Shown: piece by piece, positions 20,365 through 31,480 of the stretch
Position numbering within the stretch: the first letter of the stretch is position 1
How the letters are laid out: each line of letters starts with the position of its first letter
Assembly: GCA_963575745.1 (NCBI GenBank)
Contig: CAUYUJ010014750.1
Coordinates: 62,001 to 126,000 of the forward strand
Reading direction: 5' to 3'
From: Prorocentrum cordatum
Lineage: Eukaryota; Sar; Dinophyceae; Prorocentrales; Prorocentraceae
Length of the DNA: 64,000 nt
Notes under the pieces: generated by a model
The model's database searches: none
What the model saw: only the letters and a program-made list of their open reading frames with translations
What the model was told of the DNA's origin: nothing
Translations under genes and position numbers: made by a program

Positions 20365-22137
20365 TCAAGCATAACTACCCGAAGCCGGTACGCCTCCAAA
20401 CGCGCACGTGAAACGGACAATTTTGAACAACGAACTACGCGCGGCTCCCGCACGGGACCTGCGAAACGGGAGCACTGCGGCGCGCCTGAGGCCGAGGCGC
20501 CTCCAGGAAAACAAATGGATGCAAATATTATAGACGCAACTTGTCGGGCGCAAAGCAAAAAGATAAGTGGACTGCACAAAAGCACGACGGGGGCGCCGAA
20601 CGCTCATGGTCGCAATGGCCATCGAAGATGTGGAACGACCAGTCGTACGCTTGATGGGGTAAGGGCTGGGCTCGTCCCCGACTTGCGCAGAACGAACCCG
20701 ACCGACTCGCCTGGCGTCGGCCTGTCGCAGCGGCTGCTGCACGGCGCCGCGCCACAGGAAGACGCCGCTGCGATCCCGCCTTCGGAAGCGGTGACAACGG
20801 CGATGCGCGGCGATGTGCTGCGGGCGGCCGCGGCGGCCTCGGCGCAGCCGGCAGGCGGCGCCTGACCCTGCACTCTGCCAGGGGCCGGAACTGGGCGCCC
20901 ATGCCGCTCGTGCCCGCGCAACAGATGACCATGACCAGGCTCAGTGTCACGGCTGGCGTGCCAGCCGACCACGGCCTCTGGTCTGACTCGACGGCCAGGA
21001 CCAAGACGCGCCCATCAAGCCTCCTGCCCGATGGCCTCGCGCCCCGCGCCTTCGCAGCTGCGCGGCGCGGCGCCACAGCGATACCCTCCCGGACAGCTCC
21101 AAACCCGCACTCGGCGGCGATGGCAGCGGCGACGCGCTGCGATGTGTTGCGGCTGGCCGTGGTGGCCCCAGCGCGGCCAACATGCGGCTCATGGCCCTGC
21201 GCTCGGCCAGGCGCAAAAACTGGGAGTCCATGCCCGGGCGTGCGAGTCGATCTCGGACGACACGTCGGAAACCTTGCGCGCCGGGTCGTTGGCGCCCTCC
21301 TGACACTGCTCGCCGTAGTCCTCGCTCCCCCCGTCGCTCACAGACGCGGAGCTGAAGTTGGAACTGGGAATGTAGACGGGGCCCAGGGGCGGAACTCGCG
21401 CGCGGGGCCTCGACTGGCGGCGCAAAGCGCAACCTCCGTTGCAAAAACGGCTGCCGCGAATGCCTTTCTGGCCTGCTCCTCCGCACCCTCTTCATGGGCC
21501 CCCTGGCGTACCGTGTAATCTTGACTCTCGGTCCTGCCGGCCCGGCGCGGGCGCGAACCTGGTGCCCCGCTGCGCCGCGACGATTGCCTCCTTGAGGTGG
21601 CGGCGGCACGTCCTGCCCAGCGGCCCGCTTGCCACTGCTGCCGTCGACGTCGACGAACCACTGGCCCCTCGCGTGGCAGTCCGGGCGGCTCGCCTGGGCG
21701 GCCCGTGGCGCATGTCGCGGCGGGCTGGAGGGCCAGGCGCCCTGCTCCCCGTCGTCGCCCACCATGTCTGTGGACACGCATGCGTCGCAGTAGCCCTGGG
21801 GCCCAACCATGTACAACTCGTCGCGTCTCTGGATCTCATCGCAGCCCTCCTCGCAAACTGGTAAAGGCCCACCACCTCCCTGACGCACACTGGTGAACCC
21901 CTGCTGCGCTTCGACATCGCGGCAGGTCGCCCGGCAGCAGGCCGAAGCGGCACCTTCGTCGGCTGGTCCACGCACTCGGCGTCCGTCGGCATCAGCCCCG
22001 CAGCTGGAGCGCCAGGAGGGCGACGTCAGCGCCCTTGGCCGGCTGACGTTGCCTGGCCGCGTAGCCCAGGTGGCACATGGGGGCCGCCTACGGTATCGGG
22101 GCCACCTCAACGGCAGGCTCCGGAAGAACTCGTACAA
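20365..22137 (-). pseudogene. Unknown minus-strand coding tract with internal duplication
   Basis: A 396-codon frame (22137-20947) and overlapping frames down to 20365. Near 21860-21740 it reads VCEEGCDEIQRRDELYMVG then QGYCDACVSTDMVG, a Cys-rich segment that could bind metal. Two related segments follow. One is GMDSQFLRLAERRAMSRML (about 21230-21170) and the other is GMGAQFRPLAECRVRRRL (about 20905-20850). Each is followed by a Pro/Ala-rich stretch, and the DNA also matches, so there was a ~330-bp-spaced duplication. Composition is Arg/Gly-rich elsewhere. I cannot name a family. It could be a decayed host gene or a gag-like region. Confidence 0.35.
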
Positions 22138-22189
22138 CCATCTATCAGGTCGGGGTCGTTACTGCTGGCGACGCCCCTGGCCCCCCAAA

Positions 22190-22440
22190 ACCACCAAGAG
22201 GCTCCCAGGAGGCCCCCAATAGGTGCGAAAACTGCCTCCCAAACGCTCCCGAGACGCCTCCCGCGAGACCCCATCTGCCATCCGCGAGGCCCCCGACCCG
22301 CAGCCCAGGCACGGTGGCGGGATGCGCCGAAGGTCATTCGTTCAATCATCAAAAAAGCTCCAAGAAACCCTCAGAAGGCACCCAAGGGCCCCCCAGGAAC
22401 AACACATCACAACCGCCAGTCCCCAAAGGGGTCGGCGGTG
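22190..22440. repeat. Fragment related to CCAAGA-type arrays
   Basis: Contains CCAAGAGGCTCCCAGGAGGC and CTCCAAGAAACCC motifs. It also shares the exact 17-mer GGCACGGTGGCGGGATG (22308-22324) with 59379-59395, preceded in both by a related CGACCCGCAGCC / GGACCCACAACC segment. This marks a dispersed, longer repeat unit. Confidence 0.7.
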
Positions 22441-22614
22441 CGGCGTAAGCCTGAGAATCTTCAGGCGGTCGGGACTCTAAGAGTCGGGTCGGGCGGACGG
22501 GACCCTAACGGGCCTGTCGGGCGGGCGGGACACTAACAGGTGGATTGGACGGGCGGCATAGAAAAGCAGGCGGGCTGGCGAGCAAGACATTCAACTGAAA
22601 CCTCGCTCGTGCAT

Positions 22615-22935
22615 CACGGTTCGGGGTCGTCGCCTGCGTCAGCGTCCTCGTCATTGTTGTCGCTAGTGTCGTCGTTGGCGTCACGGTCGTCGCCGTCGTC
22701 GTCGTCGTCGTCGTGTTCTTCCTCGTCGCCGTCCCCGCCGTCGTCGTAGACGTCTCGTCGTCGCGAATGGTGCTCGTCGTCGTGCTTGTCGTGGTCGCCA
22801 GGTTCGCCGTGGTAGTCGCGTTCGTCAGTATCTCTTCGTCATCGTGTTTAACGTCATCGTGCGTCGTCATGTTTATCGTCGTGGTCGCCGTCCTCGCTGT
22901 CGACGACGATGACGACGACGACGACAAAAGCATCG
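22615..22935. repeat. GTC/CGT-rich trinucleotide tract
   Basis: Imperfect GTC repeats, ending in GAC repeats (ACGACGATGACGACGACG). The plus strand reads Val- or Ser-rich and the minus strand Thr-rich. Confidence 0.9.
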
Positions 22936-23069
22936 TCGTCGTCTTCGGCGTCGTTTGTCGTCCTCTTCATCGTCGTGGTCATCGCCGCCTGCATCGTCGA
23001 TCGTACGCTGGCGGGCAAGGCGGAGGGAATGGGCGGGGTTCCCCCCCGGAAAATAATCTTTCCAAGGTG

Positions 23070-23375
23070 TGGAGGAAAGAGAAGATATGGGTGGCGATGA
23101 TGAGTGCTGGAGGTTATGAGGAGGAGGAAAACAAGGAATACGATTGCAAAAAAGGAGACAGGAAGCAGAAGATGAGACGGAGGATTATATAATGTTGCGG
23201 CGGGAAGTAGGACTTTGCGGATAAGTACGATGAGAAAGACGAGGAGGCGAAAAGGAAGGAGACCAACCTACTCCTCCTTCTCCTCCCACCTCCATCCTGA
23301 TCCGTTTCGTCACTATTCTCGTCTTTCTCCACCTCCTCGTCCTGCTCATCCACCTCCTCCTCCTCCTCGTCGTGG
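23070..23375. repeat. GGA/CTC-rich low-complexity tract
   Basis: A purine-rich half (23080-23260) is followed by a pyrimidine-rich half (CTCCTCCTTCTCC, 23265-23370). The two halves could pair imperfectly. Confidence 0.7.
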
Positions 23376-23379
23376 GCCC

Positions 23380-23559
23380 TGAAGGCGAAGCGAAAGGGGT
23401 GGGGGAATTTCGGAGAAACCGCTGCGGCTCTCGTGACGCGAAAGCCTCTAGATTGTTTTCGCGCGCCTCGGAAACAGCAACCTGCCACTCACATTCAACA
23501 TCCATGTACTGCCCCCCAACCAGAATCCGCTCACCATCCATTCCTTGGCCAGACGGCAT
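23380..23559 (-). CDS. Possible small hypothetical protein
   Basis: A minus frame starting at 23559 reads MPSGQGMDGERILVGGQYMD, then ECEWQVAVSEARENNLEAF and ASREPQRF. This is a balanced, protein-like composition for about 58 residues, before the frame runs into the CTC-rich tract and becomes Arg/Trp-rich. No family is recognised. It may be an exon fragment or chance. Confidence 0.25.
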
Positions 23560-23599
23560 CTGAACCGAAAGTTTTCGGAACGGTGAGGGATAGCTACGA

Positions 23600-25235
23600 G
23601 GCAGGATGTATAAGTATGCATACCCCCGTCCTGCAATTCAGCTGAGGCAGTGGGCATTGATATTACCAGGCCGAACGTGGCAGGGGGCCCGATACACATG
23701 TCGACATGCACCGCCTCCTGGAGTCCTGGGACACCAGCTCCTCAGGCGGTGGACAATCACAAACTCCCGCATCGGAACTGCTCGAGCACGCTCGAAAACG
23801 CCCACTGCCGTTCTCGGCACTTATGAATCGGGGCCACGAGACATGGAGCTCTAGGGCGAGGAGGCCTCGAACAATGCAAGCTCAACCTGGAAGGCCGTTA
23901 GGTCCTGTCCTGGAGGCCTAACAAGAGAGGTCAGCGTAGGTGGGGCCGGGGGATCGCGCCGCATCGCCGATGCATTATCCCATGCAGTGGCATCGTCGGC
24001 GTGGAGAAAATCGGCTCCACATCGCGCCGCATCACGGTTGCATCGGCAGTGCGGCGCGATCATCCGACCGACCCCCCCCAACTCGGACTCTGTTCGAGGC
24101 CTGGATGTCCTCAGGGCACCACCCCTGCAAGCCCCTCGGAGGGGCAATGGGTGCAACGGCAGCTCTCCCGGCCGGCCCGCATCGGCTCAAAATCAGTCCC
24201 GACCCCTCCCGGGGTCAATCCTGAGCAGTTTTTCCATGCGGATCCAGCCATGGCGGCGAGAAGCCCTCGGGAGGCCCAGTAAGGACGAGAAATGCAACTG
24301 AGGGCCGCCCTTGTCTTGACTGGCCCTCCTCCGAGCAACATCGTCGAACCCCCGAAGTTCGAGGATGCCCTGACTGCGCGAGTCAGCTTCGAACAGGGTC
24401 ATGGCTTAGATCGGAACGTGCGTCGTATCGGGCTGCATCGGCACGGACTCGAAATCCAATCGAATCGGCTGCGCCCAGATGCACAGCTGCGCCACGCGAG
24501 CATCGGGCCGCATCGGATCGCTGAAAACCTGCTTGTGGCGTCCCAAACCTGGATAGCGACGCAGTTCAAGACGCGTGAAACGCCTATGGGAGACATTTGC
24601 ACGGACGCTTGAAAGGATGTCTCGGGAGTTGGCAAGCTCGAGAAAGCAGCTTCGCAGGAACTCCGAAAGAGCTTCGAGGGAGCTGCGGAAAGACTTCCGG
24701 CACGCGTATTTGGAACGAGGAGGAAAGCGCTTCCGGGACACGCTGCAGCTTCAAGCAGGGCGCTGCGAGGTTCCCTTCCCCGCGCTGGAACGAGCTCCCG
24801 GGTCACCCTGCCGAAACCCTCTGAGCTCTCAGAGAGCTATGCGGGAGAATCGAACTGGATCGAGCTCGGCGATCTCGAGATCGAATCGGATCGATCGAAT
24901 CGGAATGGGCCGTGCGGGGGCGCCTCCAGCGGCCCGGCGGTGGACGAGCTGCTACCGTGGCTGCGGTGCAACCACAGGGGCAGCGCGCCGCTCCAGAGCC
25001 TCAGGCCGAGGGCGCTGGGCGGTGGCGGGAGCCCTCCTGGGATGCCCGCGGCAGCCGCCATGGCGCTCCTTCGAGGAAGGGCACGTCGGGGAGGGGGGGC
25101 TGCGCATACGACCGTGGACCCGTTGCTGCCCATTGGTCTTGAGCGATCTTCGGACGGTCATCTGACGGTTTTCGACGGTCCTTCGGAGCGAAAGCTGCAA
25201 GTGTCCCATTTAACAGAGGGCCCATGACAGAACGC
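23600..25235. other. Spacer with CGCATCGG-rich and GATCGA-rich parts
   Basis: At 23950-24520 scattered CGCATCGG and GGGCCGCATCGG motifs recur irregularly. At 24840-24905 there is a cluster of GATCGA/GAATCGGAT words. No gene was recognised. Frames at 24575-25165 are Arg/Ala-rich. Confidence 0.4.
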
Positions 25236-25241
25236 CTAAGA

Positions 25242-25300
25242 GAGGGAGGAGGAGGAGGAGGAGGAGGAGGAAGAGGAGGAGGAGGAGAAAGAGGAGGAAC
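25242..25300. repeat. GAG trinucleotide repeat
   Basis: About 18 near-perfect GAG units. Flanking open frames become Ser/Pro/Leu runs on the minus strand. Confidence 0.95.
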
Positions 25301-26015
25301 TAGCTGGAAGGAATATGCAGAGAAATGAATACGGCTCTTCCACGTCAATATCGTGCCGTGGCGACCTCTGCGCTGGATCACTGACACCGCGTGGATCTTT
25401 CAACCTCGGCCTTCCAGTAGCGCGAATCGTTGGATATCGGTATATCCTGGGCCACAATCGGCGTCCAACATAAAACACTCGCGCCGTCGCGCCGAGGTAA
25501 CCGCCACGGCGGCACGGCGCAAACCTGCCGTAAAGTTGGATGACGATTGATACAAAGATGAATGGGAACCCAATTAACATATAGGCATCTGCCACTGGGG
25601 AATTTATTGCAGCGGATGATGAACCGCAATGACGACGACGACGACCACGAGCAAACACAACACCCACATGATCAGTCATCGCCCAAGACGCTGGTGCTGC
25701 GCGATGGCCCTGCCAGGGCATTTCTTATTCATCACCCTACACGAACTGAGGACAACACAACCCACACCGACCCCAAGCCAGGTCCCCCACTCGCGACCTG
25801 ATGATCCAGAGGGGTTTGTGACAGCTCGCGCAGGCGGCGGGCCTGCGCCGTTGGCCGACGGCGGCGGCGGCCGCGCGGCGGCGGCTGGCCGCAGCAGCGA
25901 CGAAGGCGACGACGACGACAACGACGTCACAACACGGGCGTCTTACCTGAGAGGTCCCCCATCTGAACTCACATCATCTTGACCCCTGGCGCGCGAGGGA
26001 CTGATACGTGTGTAC
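25300..26015. other. Spacer, nothing recognised
   Basis: Mixed composition with short GAC-rich patches (25625-25650 and 25905-25925). No coding or RNA signal could be supported. Confidence 0.4.
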
Positions 26016-26024
26016 ATGTGTATA

Positions 26025-26055
26025 TCTACACACACATATATATATATGTATGCAC
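26025..26055. repeat. CA/TA microsatellite
   Basis: ACACACA followed by TATATATATA, a short AT-rich stretch beside the foldback element. Confidence 0.8.
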
Positions 26056-26089
26056 GAACGCATTCGCAACCCCCAAATCATCCACAGAG

Positions 26090-26281
26090 TTGACGAACGA
26101 ACGACACACACCCATACCCGTAGGGGGCTCGTTGGGAGGAGGACTGGCCATGGGCATGGGCGCGGGTTGTCGGACCCTGGGGAACGCTCGCGTTCGAGCA
26201 GGGACCCCCCTCCGACAGCACGCGACCATAGCCCACTCCGACCCCCTCTACGGGTATGGGCGTGTGTTGCTGGTTCGTCAA
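26090..26281. repeat. 192-bp foldback (long inverted repeat)
   Basis: The whole segment is one imperfect palindrome. The outer left arm TTGACGAACGA, then ACACACCCATACCCGTA, pairs with the right arm TACGGGTATGGGCGTGTG, then GTTCGTCAA. Inner parts also pair: CATGGGCGCGGGTTGTCGGA with the complement of TCCGACAGCACGCGACCATA, and GGGAACGC with its partner at the centre near 26186. Arms are about 95 bp with a few bulges. The form fits a MITE-like or foldback element, or a hairpin RNA source. No clear target-site duplication is visible at the ends. Confidence 0.8.
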
Positions 26282-26494
26282 AACCGGCAGCTTTTCACAT
26301 TTGCAGAGGGTGCGTCAGTGAGAGTGCTAAGATGACAAGGGTAATCGGCTGTGAGGACATCGAAGAGAATCAGAGTGAGAAGGCCGAACGGTCATTCATT
26401 GTCCCTGCGTGCGCGGCTGAAATGAGAATCAATGGTGGGGATTATGTTTGTTGCGTTGTTCTTGTTGATGCTGTGTGTTGCCGTCGTCCCCCCG

Positions 26495-26790
26495 CAACCC
26501 ACCCGCGACCCATCCCGCGACCCGCCCTGCGACCCACCCCGCGACCCACCCCGCGACCCACCCCGCGACCCACCCGCGACCCAACCCGCGACCCACCCGC
26601 GACCCATCTCGCGACCCACCCGCGACCCACCCGCTACCAACACCCGATACCCACCACGCGACCCGCCCGCGACCTACCCCGCGACCTGTCCGCGACCCAC
26701 CCGCGACCCGCTTGCGACCCGCTTGCGACCCGCTTGCGACCCACCCCGCGACCCACCCGCGAGCCGCCCGCGACCCACCCGCGACCGATC
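26495..26790. repeat. 10-12-bp CGCGACCCACC minisatellite
   Basis: About 25 units of CGACCCACCCG or CGACCCACCCCG, with variants CTTGCGACCCG and CGATACCCACCA. Translates as Arg/Pro/Thr/Asp repeats on plus and Gly/Trp/Val/Arg repeats on minus. Confidence 0.95.
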
Positions 26791-26811
26791 CACAGTGGTT
26801 CGAAGAACAGA

Positions 26812-26870
26812 TTGGCGCCTGCGGCGGGCTCATTGTATAACATGTGAAACGTTGGCGCCTGCGGCGGGCT
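26812..26870. repeat. Direct 19-bp repeat pair
   Basis: TTGGCGCCTGCGGCGGGCT occurs at 26812-26830 and 26852-26870, exactly 40 bp apart. Confidence 0.95.
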
Positions 26871-27043
26871 TCTCCAGAGTCTCGCAGACTGCCGACGTCC
26901 CCACCGCCCCTTCACTCTTATCCGCATTTGCGGGGTGCTACGTATTTCTGCAGAAACAGGCAACGCGCAATCAAAACTCAATGAACAACGCTCTGATGAA
27001 CAACGCTCTGATTACATTGCCGGAATGATAGAAAATGCGGTTT

Positions 27044-27920
27044 TCAAGAATGCTTGCCGCCTCCAGTGCCACATGCGCGCCCGCGGGGCTGAACGCACCG
27101 TCCAATTGACGGTCGCGCACTATGCCGATAACGAAAGAACGCGGGACCGAAGGGGCTGCGCCGAAACGGATATCGGCGCAGCATGCTGCTCTGAAAACGG
27201 CGACGCCGCCGTTGCTGGAGCGATAAGATGCAACGTCGCTCACTGGAACAATTCCTCTCTCCGAATACATGCGTCAAGATAGAAGCATTGGAGAGGGTTT
27301 CTGCAAGGTTGGCCAGCGATTCAGCATCCAAGAGGTTTCTACGATGGGCCCTTTCAAACAGAAGGGATGCCCGACTCCAACCTCCCGAACATACCAAGCA
27401 ATAGTCTCGCAAGGATCGAGCGGACTGGATTCTGCGAATTCGAATTCGCGCTTGCCTGCAACTTCCCATTGCGCCCCTCATTCGACGATTAAAAAAACTT
27501 CCGCCTGCCACCCCCGCGCGAGTGCCGCGGGCCCTGAAGCTGCATGTTTCCCTTCTGCGCGCCGTGCACCCTTTCGCCGAAGCCCGCTGAATTCTCGCCG
27601 GGGAGGCAATCGTCGCACCAAAAGTTAGCTTGAACGAGGTCCATGTACCGCGGCACAAGTTGTTGCAAATGCGCTTTGATATTGCATGCGTTTTCGCCGC
27701 ATCGGCCGCGCGCGATGGCTTTGCCTTGCCAGAGCAGACCCGCGAGCCGAGGCACCATCTCGACGGCCGCGTCTCCAGCAGTCAAAATTTTGCATCTGTT
27801 CCCAAACTTTGAATGCACCGACAATGGTCTGGCAGCTTCCTTTTCGAGCCCAGCGAACGCTTCGCAAACAACGCTACTGGCTTGATTTAGGGCGGGGTTT
27901 TCGGACTCAACCGACTCAAC
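27044..27920 (-). pseudogene. Unknown minus-strand coding tract
   Basis: The frame running to 27489 gives about 140 protein-like residues: ASSVVCEAFAGLEKEAARPL, then GLLWQGKAIARGRCGENAC, then LVPRYMDLVQANFWCDDCL. The next frame (27658-27044) continues with balanced composition (SARSLRDYCLVCSGGWSRA and LLDAESLANLAETLSNAS). Composition and lack of repeats suggest genuine coding ancestry. The family is not recognised, and it may be part of a retroelement. The frame change near 27490-27600 indicates a frameshift or intron. The N-terminal Met/Thr-rich start comes from the CAT repeat and is spurious. Confidence 0.4.
27434..27449. other. Perfect 16-bp palindrome
   Basis: GCGAATTCGAATTCGC, two GAATTC sites joined by CG. 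It lies inside the unknown coding tract. Confidence 0.9.
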
Positions 27921-27939
27921 CTGTTTTTGCATCGTCGTC

Positions 27940-28200
27940 ATCATCATCATCGTCATCATCGTCGTCATGATGTTCATCATCGTCCGCCCTGGGCCGACGA
28001 CGATTGTAACGATGGTGGTTATCAAATCGTAGTGCTGATGGTGGTGGCGATGGTGATGGCGATGATGGTGGTGCTCATCACATCCAGAATCACCATCATC
28101 ACCATCACCATCATCACCATCACAACCGCCCTCACCATACCATCATCACCATCCCCATCCCCATCATCATCATCATCATCATCATCCATCACATCATCAG
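27940..28200. repeat. ATC/CAT trinucleotide-rich tract
   Basis: Imperfect CATCAT, CACCAT and GATGGTG runs on both halves. The G-rich middle (28030-28080) is complementary in kind to the flanks. Confidence 0.9.
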
Positions 28201-28207
28201 CATGTTC

Positions 28208-28709
28208 CAGTATGTTAGAGCTCCGTGGGAGCTCTAACATGGCTTGTTAGAGCTCCCACGGACTCTAACATGGAGAGCTCCGTGGGAGCTCGAACATGGC
28301 TTGTTAGAGCTCCAACGGAGCTCTAACATAGCATGTTCGAGTATGTTAGAGCTCCCTGGGAGCTCTAACATGGTATGTTAGAGCTCCGTGGGAGCTCTAA
28401 CATGGCATGTTAGAGCTCCAACGGAGCTCTAACATAGCATGTCCCAGTATGTTAGAGCTCCCTGTCTAACATGGGTTAGAGCTCCGTGGGAGCTCTAACA
28501 TGGCTTGTTAGAGCTCCAGCGGAGCTCTAACATAGCATGTTCCAGTATGTTAGAGCTCCCTGGGAGCTCTAACATGGTATGGTAGAGCTCCGTGGGAGTT
28601 CTAACATGGCTTGTTAGAGCTCCAACGGAGCTCTAACATGGCATGTTCGAGTATGTTAGAGCTCCCTGGGAGCTCTAACATAGCATGGTAGAGTATGTTA
28701 GAGCTCCCT
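28208..28709. repeat. Tandem array of GAGCTC-centred palindromes
   Basis: About 15 consecutive ~28-bp palindromes of the form TGTTAGAGCTCC, then GGGAGCTCTAACA, separated by ATGG, CATAGC or TATG spacers. Three centre types alternate (CCTGG, CGTGG and CAACG). They often follow the same order with spacer CATAGCATGTTC or TTCCAGTATG, giving a higher-order unit of roughly 100-130 bp. Several are perfect, for example GAGCTCCCTGGGAGCTC. The array ends abruptly at the N gap, so its true length is unknown. Confidence 0.95.
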
Positions 28710-28809
28710 NNNNNNNNNNNNNNNNNNNNNNNNNNNNNNNNNNNNNNNNNNNNNNNNNNNNNNNNNNNNNNNNNNNNNNNNNNNNNNNNNNNNNNNNNNN
28801 NNNNNNNNN
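28710..28809. other. Assembly gap of exactly 100 N
   Basis: A round-number gap, which usually means unknown length. It is flanked by a hairpin array on one side and a pure TAC repeat on the other, both hard to sequence and assemble. Confidence 0.99.
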
Positions 28810-29280
<471 letters not shown>

Positions 29281-29520
29281 CTAGCCGAAGAGGAGGAGGA
29301 CGAGGAGGAGTCCATGCCCGCCTCCTTGAACAAAGCGCACTTGCGTAAAACTTGTGTAAAAACAAATGGGGAACATTTTTTTGTGAAACAAATTGTTCAC
29401 ACTCATGTTGGCTCACGAAGACCTTGCCTGACATAAAAGTTGGTTGGGACAAGTGCGTACTCGAATTATCGTGGCGAAGGGCCCAAACACATACAATTGC
29501 AGGTGCCGCGAACCAGGTTG

Positions 29521-31100
29521 GACAAATGAGAGGGCGCTCCCTGTGGGGCCACGAAACGTGCGAGGGGTGTGCCGAAATGGGCGCGGCGGGCGCATGCGAA
29601 CACAGCCGCCGGGGCCTTCGGTGGAGTTCCCTGTGGGGCCACGAAACGTGTGAGGGGTGTGCCGAAATCGGTGCGGCGGGCGCATGCGAACGCAGCCACT
29701 GGGGCCTTCGGTGGAGCTCCCTGTGGGGCCACGAAACGTGCGAGAGGTGTGCCGAAATGGGTGCGGCGGGCGCGTGCGAACGCAGCCACTGAAGCCTTCG
29801 GATGAGCTCCCTATGGGGCCACGAAGCGTGTGGGGGGTGCGCCTGGATGGGTGCGGCGGGCGCATGCGAACGCAACCACGGGGGCCTTCGGTGGAGCTCC
29901 CTGTGAAGCCACAGCACGTGTAAGGTGTGTGCCGAAATGTGTGCGCCGGGCGCACGCGCACGCAGCCGCTGGGGCCTTCGGTGGAGCTCCCAATGGGGTC
30001 ACGAAACGTGTGAGGGGTGTGCCGACATGGGTGCGGCGGGCGCATGCGAACGCAACCACTGGAACCTTCGGTGGGGCTCCCTGTGGGGCCACGAAACGCG
30101 TGAGAGGTACGCCGAAACTGGTGAGGCAGGCGCATGCGAACGCAGCCACTGGGGCCTTCGGTGGAGTTCCGTGAGGGGCCACGAAACGACTGAGGGGCGT
30201 GCCGAAATGGGCGCGGCGGGCGCATGCGCACGCAGTCACTGAAGCCTTCGGTTGAGCTTCCTATCGGGCCACGAATCGTGCGAAGGGTGCGCCGAGATGG
30301 GTGCGGCGGGCGCATGCGAACGCAGCCGCTGAAACCTTCGGTGGACCTCCCTGTGGGGCCACGAAACGTGTGAGGGGTGTGCCGAAATGGGTGCGGCGGG
30401 CGCATGCGAACGCAGCCACTGGGGCCCTCGGTGGAGCTCCCTGTGGGGCCACGAAACGTGCGAGGGGCGTGCCGAAATGAGCGCGTCGGGCGCATGCGAA
30501 CGCAGCCACTGAAGCCTTCGGTTGAGCCCCCTATGGGGCCACGAACCGCGTGAGGGGTTTGCCGAAATGGGCGCGGCGGGCGCATGCGAACGCAGCCGCC
30601 GGGGCCTTCGGTGGAGCTCCCTGTGGGGCCACGAAACGTGTGAGGGGTGTGCCGAAATCGGTGCGGCGGGCGCATGCGAACGCAGCCACTGGGGCCTTCG
30701 GTGGAGCTCCCTGTGGGGCCACGAAACGCGCGGGTTGCGTGCCGAAATGGGCGCGGCGGGCGCATGCGAACGCAACCACTTGGGGTTTTCGGTGGAGCTC
30801 CCTGTGGGGCCACGAAACGTGCGAGGGGCGTGCCGAAATGGGTGCGGCGGGCGCATGCGAACGCAGCCACTGGGGCCTTCGGTGGAGCTCCCTGTGGGGC
30901 CACGAAACGCGCGGGGGGCGTGCCGAAATGGGCGCGGCGGGCGCGTGCGAACGCAGTCGCTGCAGCCTTCGGTTGAGCTCCCTATGGGGCCACGAATCGC
31001 GTGAGGGGTGCTCCGAGATGGGTGCGGAGGGCGCATGCGAACACAGCCGCTGAAGCCTTCGGTGGAGCTCCCAGTGGGGCCACGAAACGTGCGAGGGTGT
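29521..31100. repeat. 90-bp satellite, array 1 (about 17.5 copies)
   Basis: The period is exactly 90 bp over most of the array (unit starts at 29611, 29701, 29791 and so on), with one +1 shift near 30781. Landmarks are GGGGCCTTCGGTGGAGCTCC, CTGTGGGGCCACGAAACGTG, GTGTGCCGAAATGGGTGCGG and CGGGCGCATGCGAACGCAGC. Since 90 is a multiple of three, long frames stay open on both strands and encode 30-residue repeats (for example up to 496 codons on minus). Openness in four or more frames argues against coding. Diverged relatives are at 37.96-39.08 and 40.30-41.43 kb. Confidence 0.95.
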
Positions 31101-31107
31101 GCCTCTG

Positions 31108-31225
31108 AGCGATGATGATGATGGTGATGATGACGATGATGATGGTAAGGGCGATAACGATGACGACGGTGATGGTGATAATGATGACGATGACGAGGAT
31201 GATGACGATGAAGATGGGAGGAGGG
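31108..31225. repeat. GAT/GAC trinucleotide tract
   Basis: Imperfect GATGAT and GATGACGAT repeats directly following the 90-bp satellite. Confidence 0.9.
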
Positions 31226-31480
31226 AAGGGGCAGCGGAAGGAGGAGTGGGAACGCGGGGCGCTGTCTCTTCAAAACGAGGACCCAACACCACAGGATGGT
31301 TGGGAAAACTATGCTGTCGCCGGACAGTTCAGTGCAACAGCGCTGTTGCAAGTATCCGTGCGCGGGCGATAATCATCACTTGGGAACAATCACGTTCGGG
31401 GTTCTGGCGGGGAAAATAAAATATGTTCCCGGGGATGAGAGCGATGATTATGACGACGACGATGGCGATGGTGATCCTGG

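Noticed and set aside
25001-25387. Poly-Pro frame near a GAG repeat, resembling a formin-type linker
   Set aside because: The Pro run equals the GAG microsatellite read in antisense, and flanks have no domain.
28208-28709. CRISPR-like repeat-spacer array
   Set aside because: There are no unique spacers; the units are palindromes with near-constant short linkers, in a eukaryotic context.
29413-30903. 496-codon minus-strand frame that could be called a large repeat protein gene
   Set aside because: It reads a 90-bp satellite whose period is a multiple of three. Equally long frames exist on the other strand, so openness is not evidence of coding.
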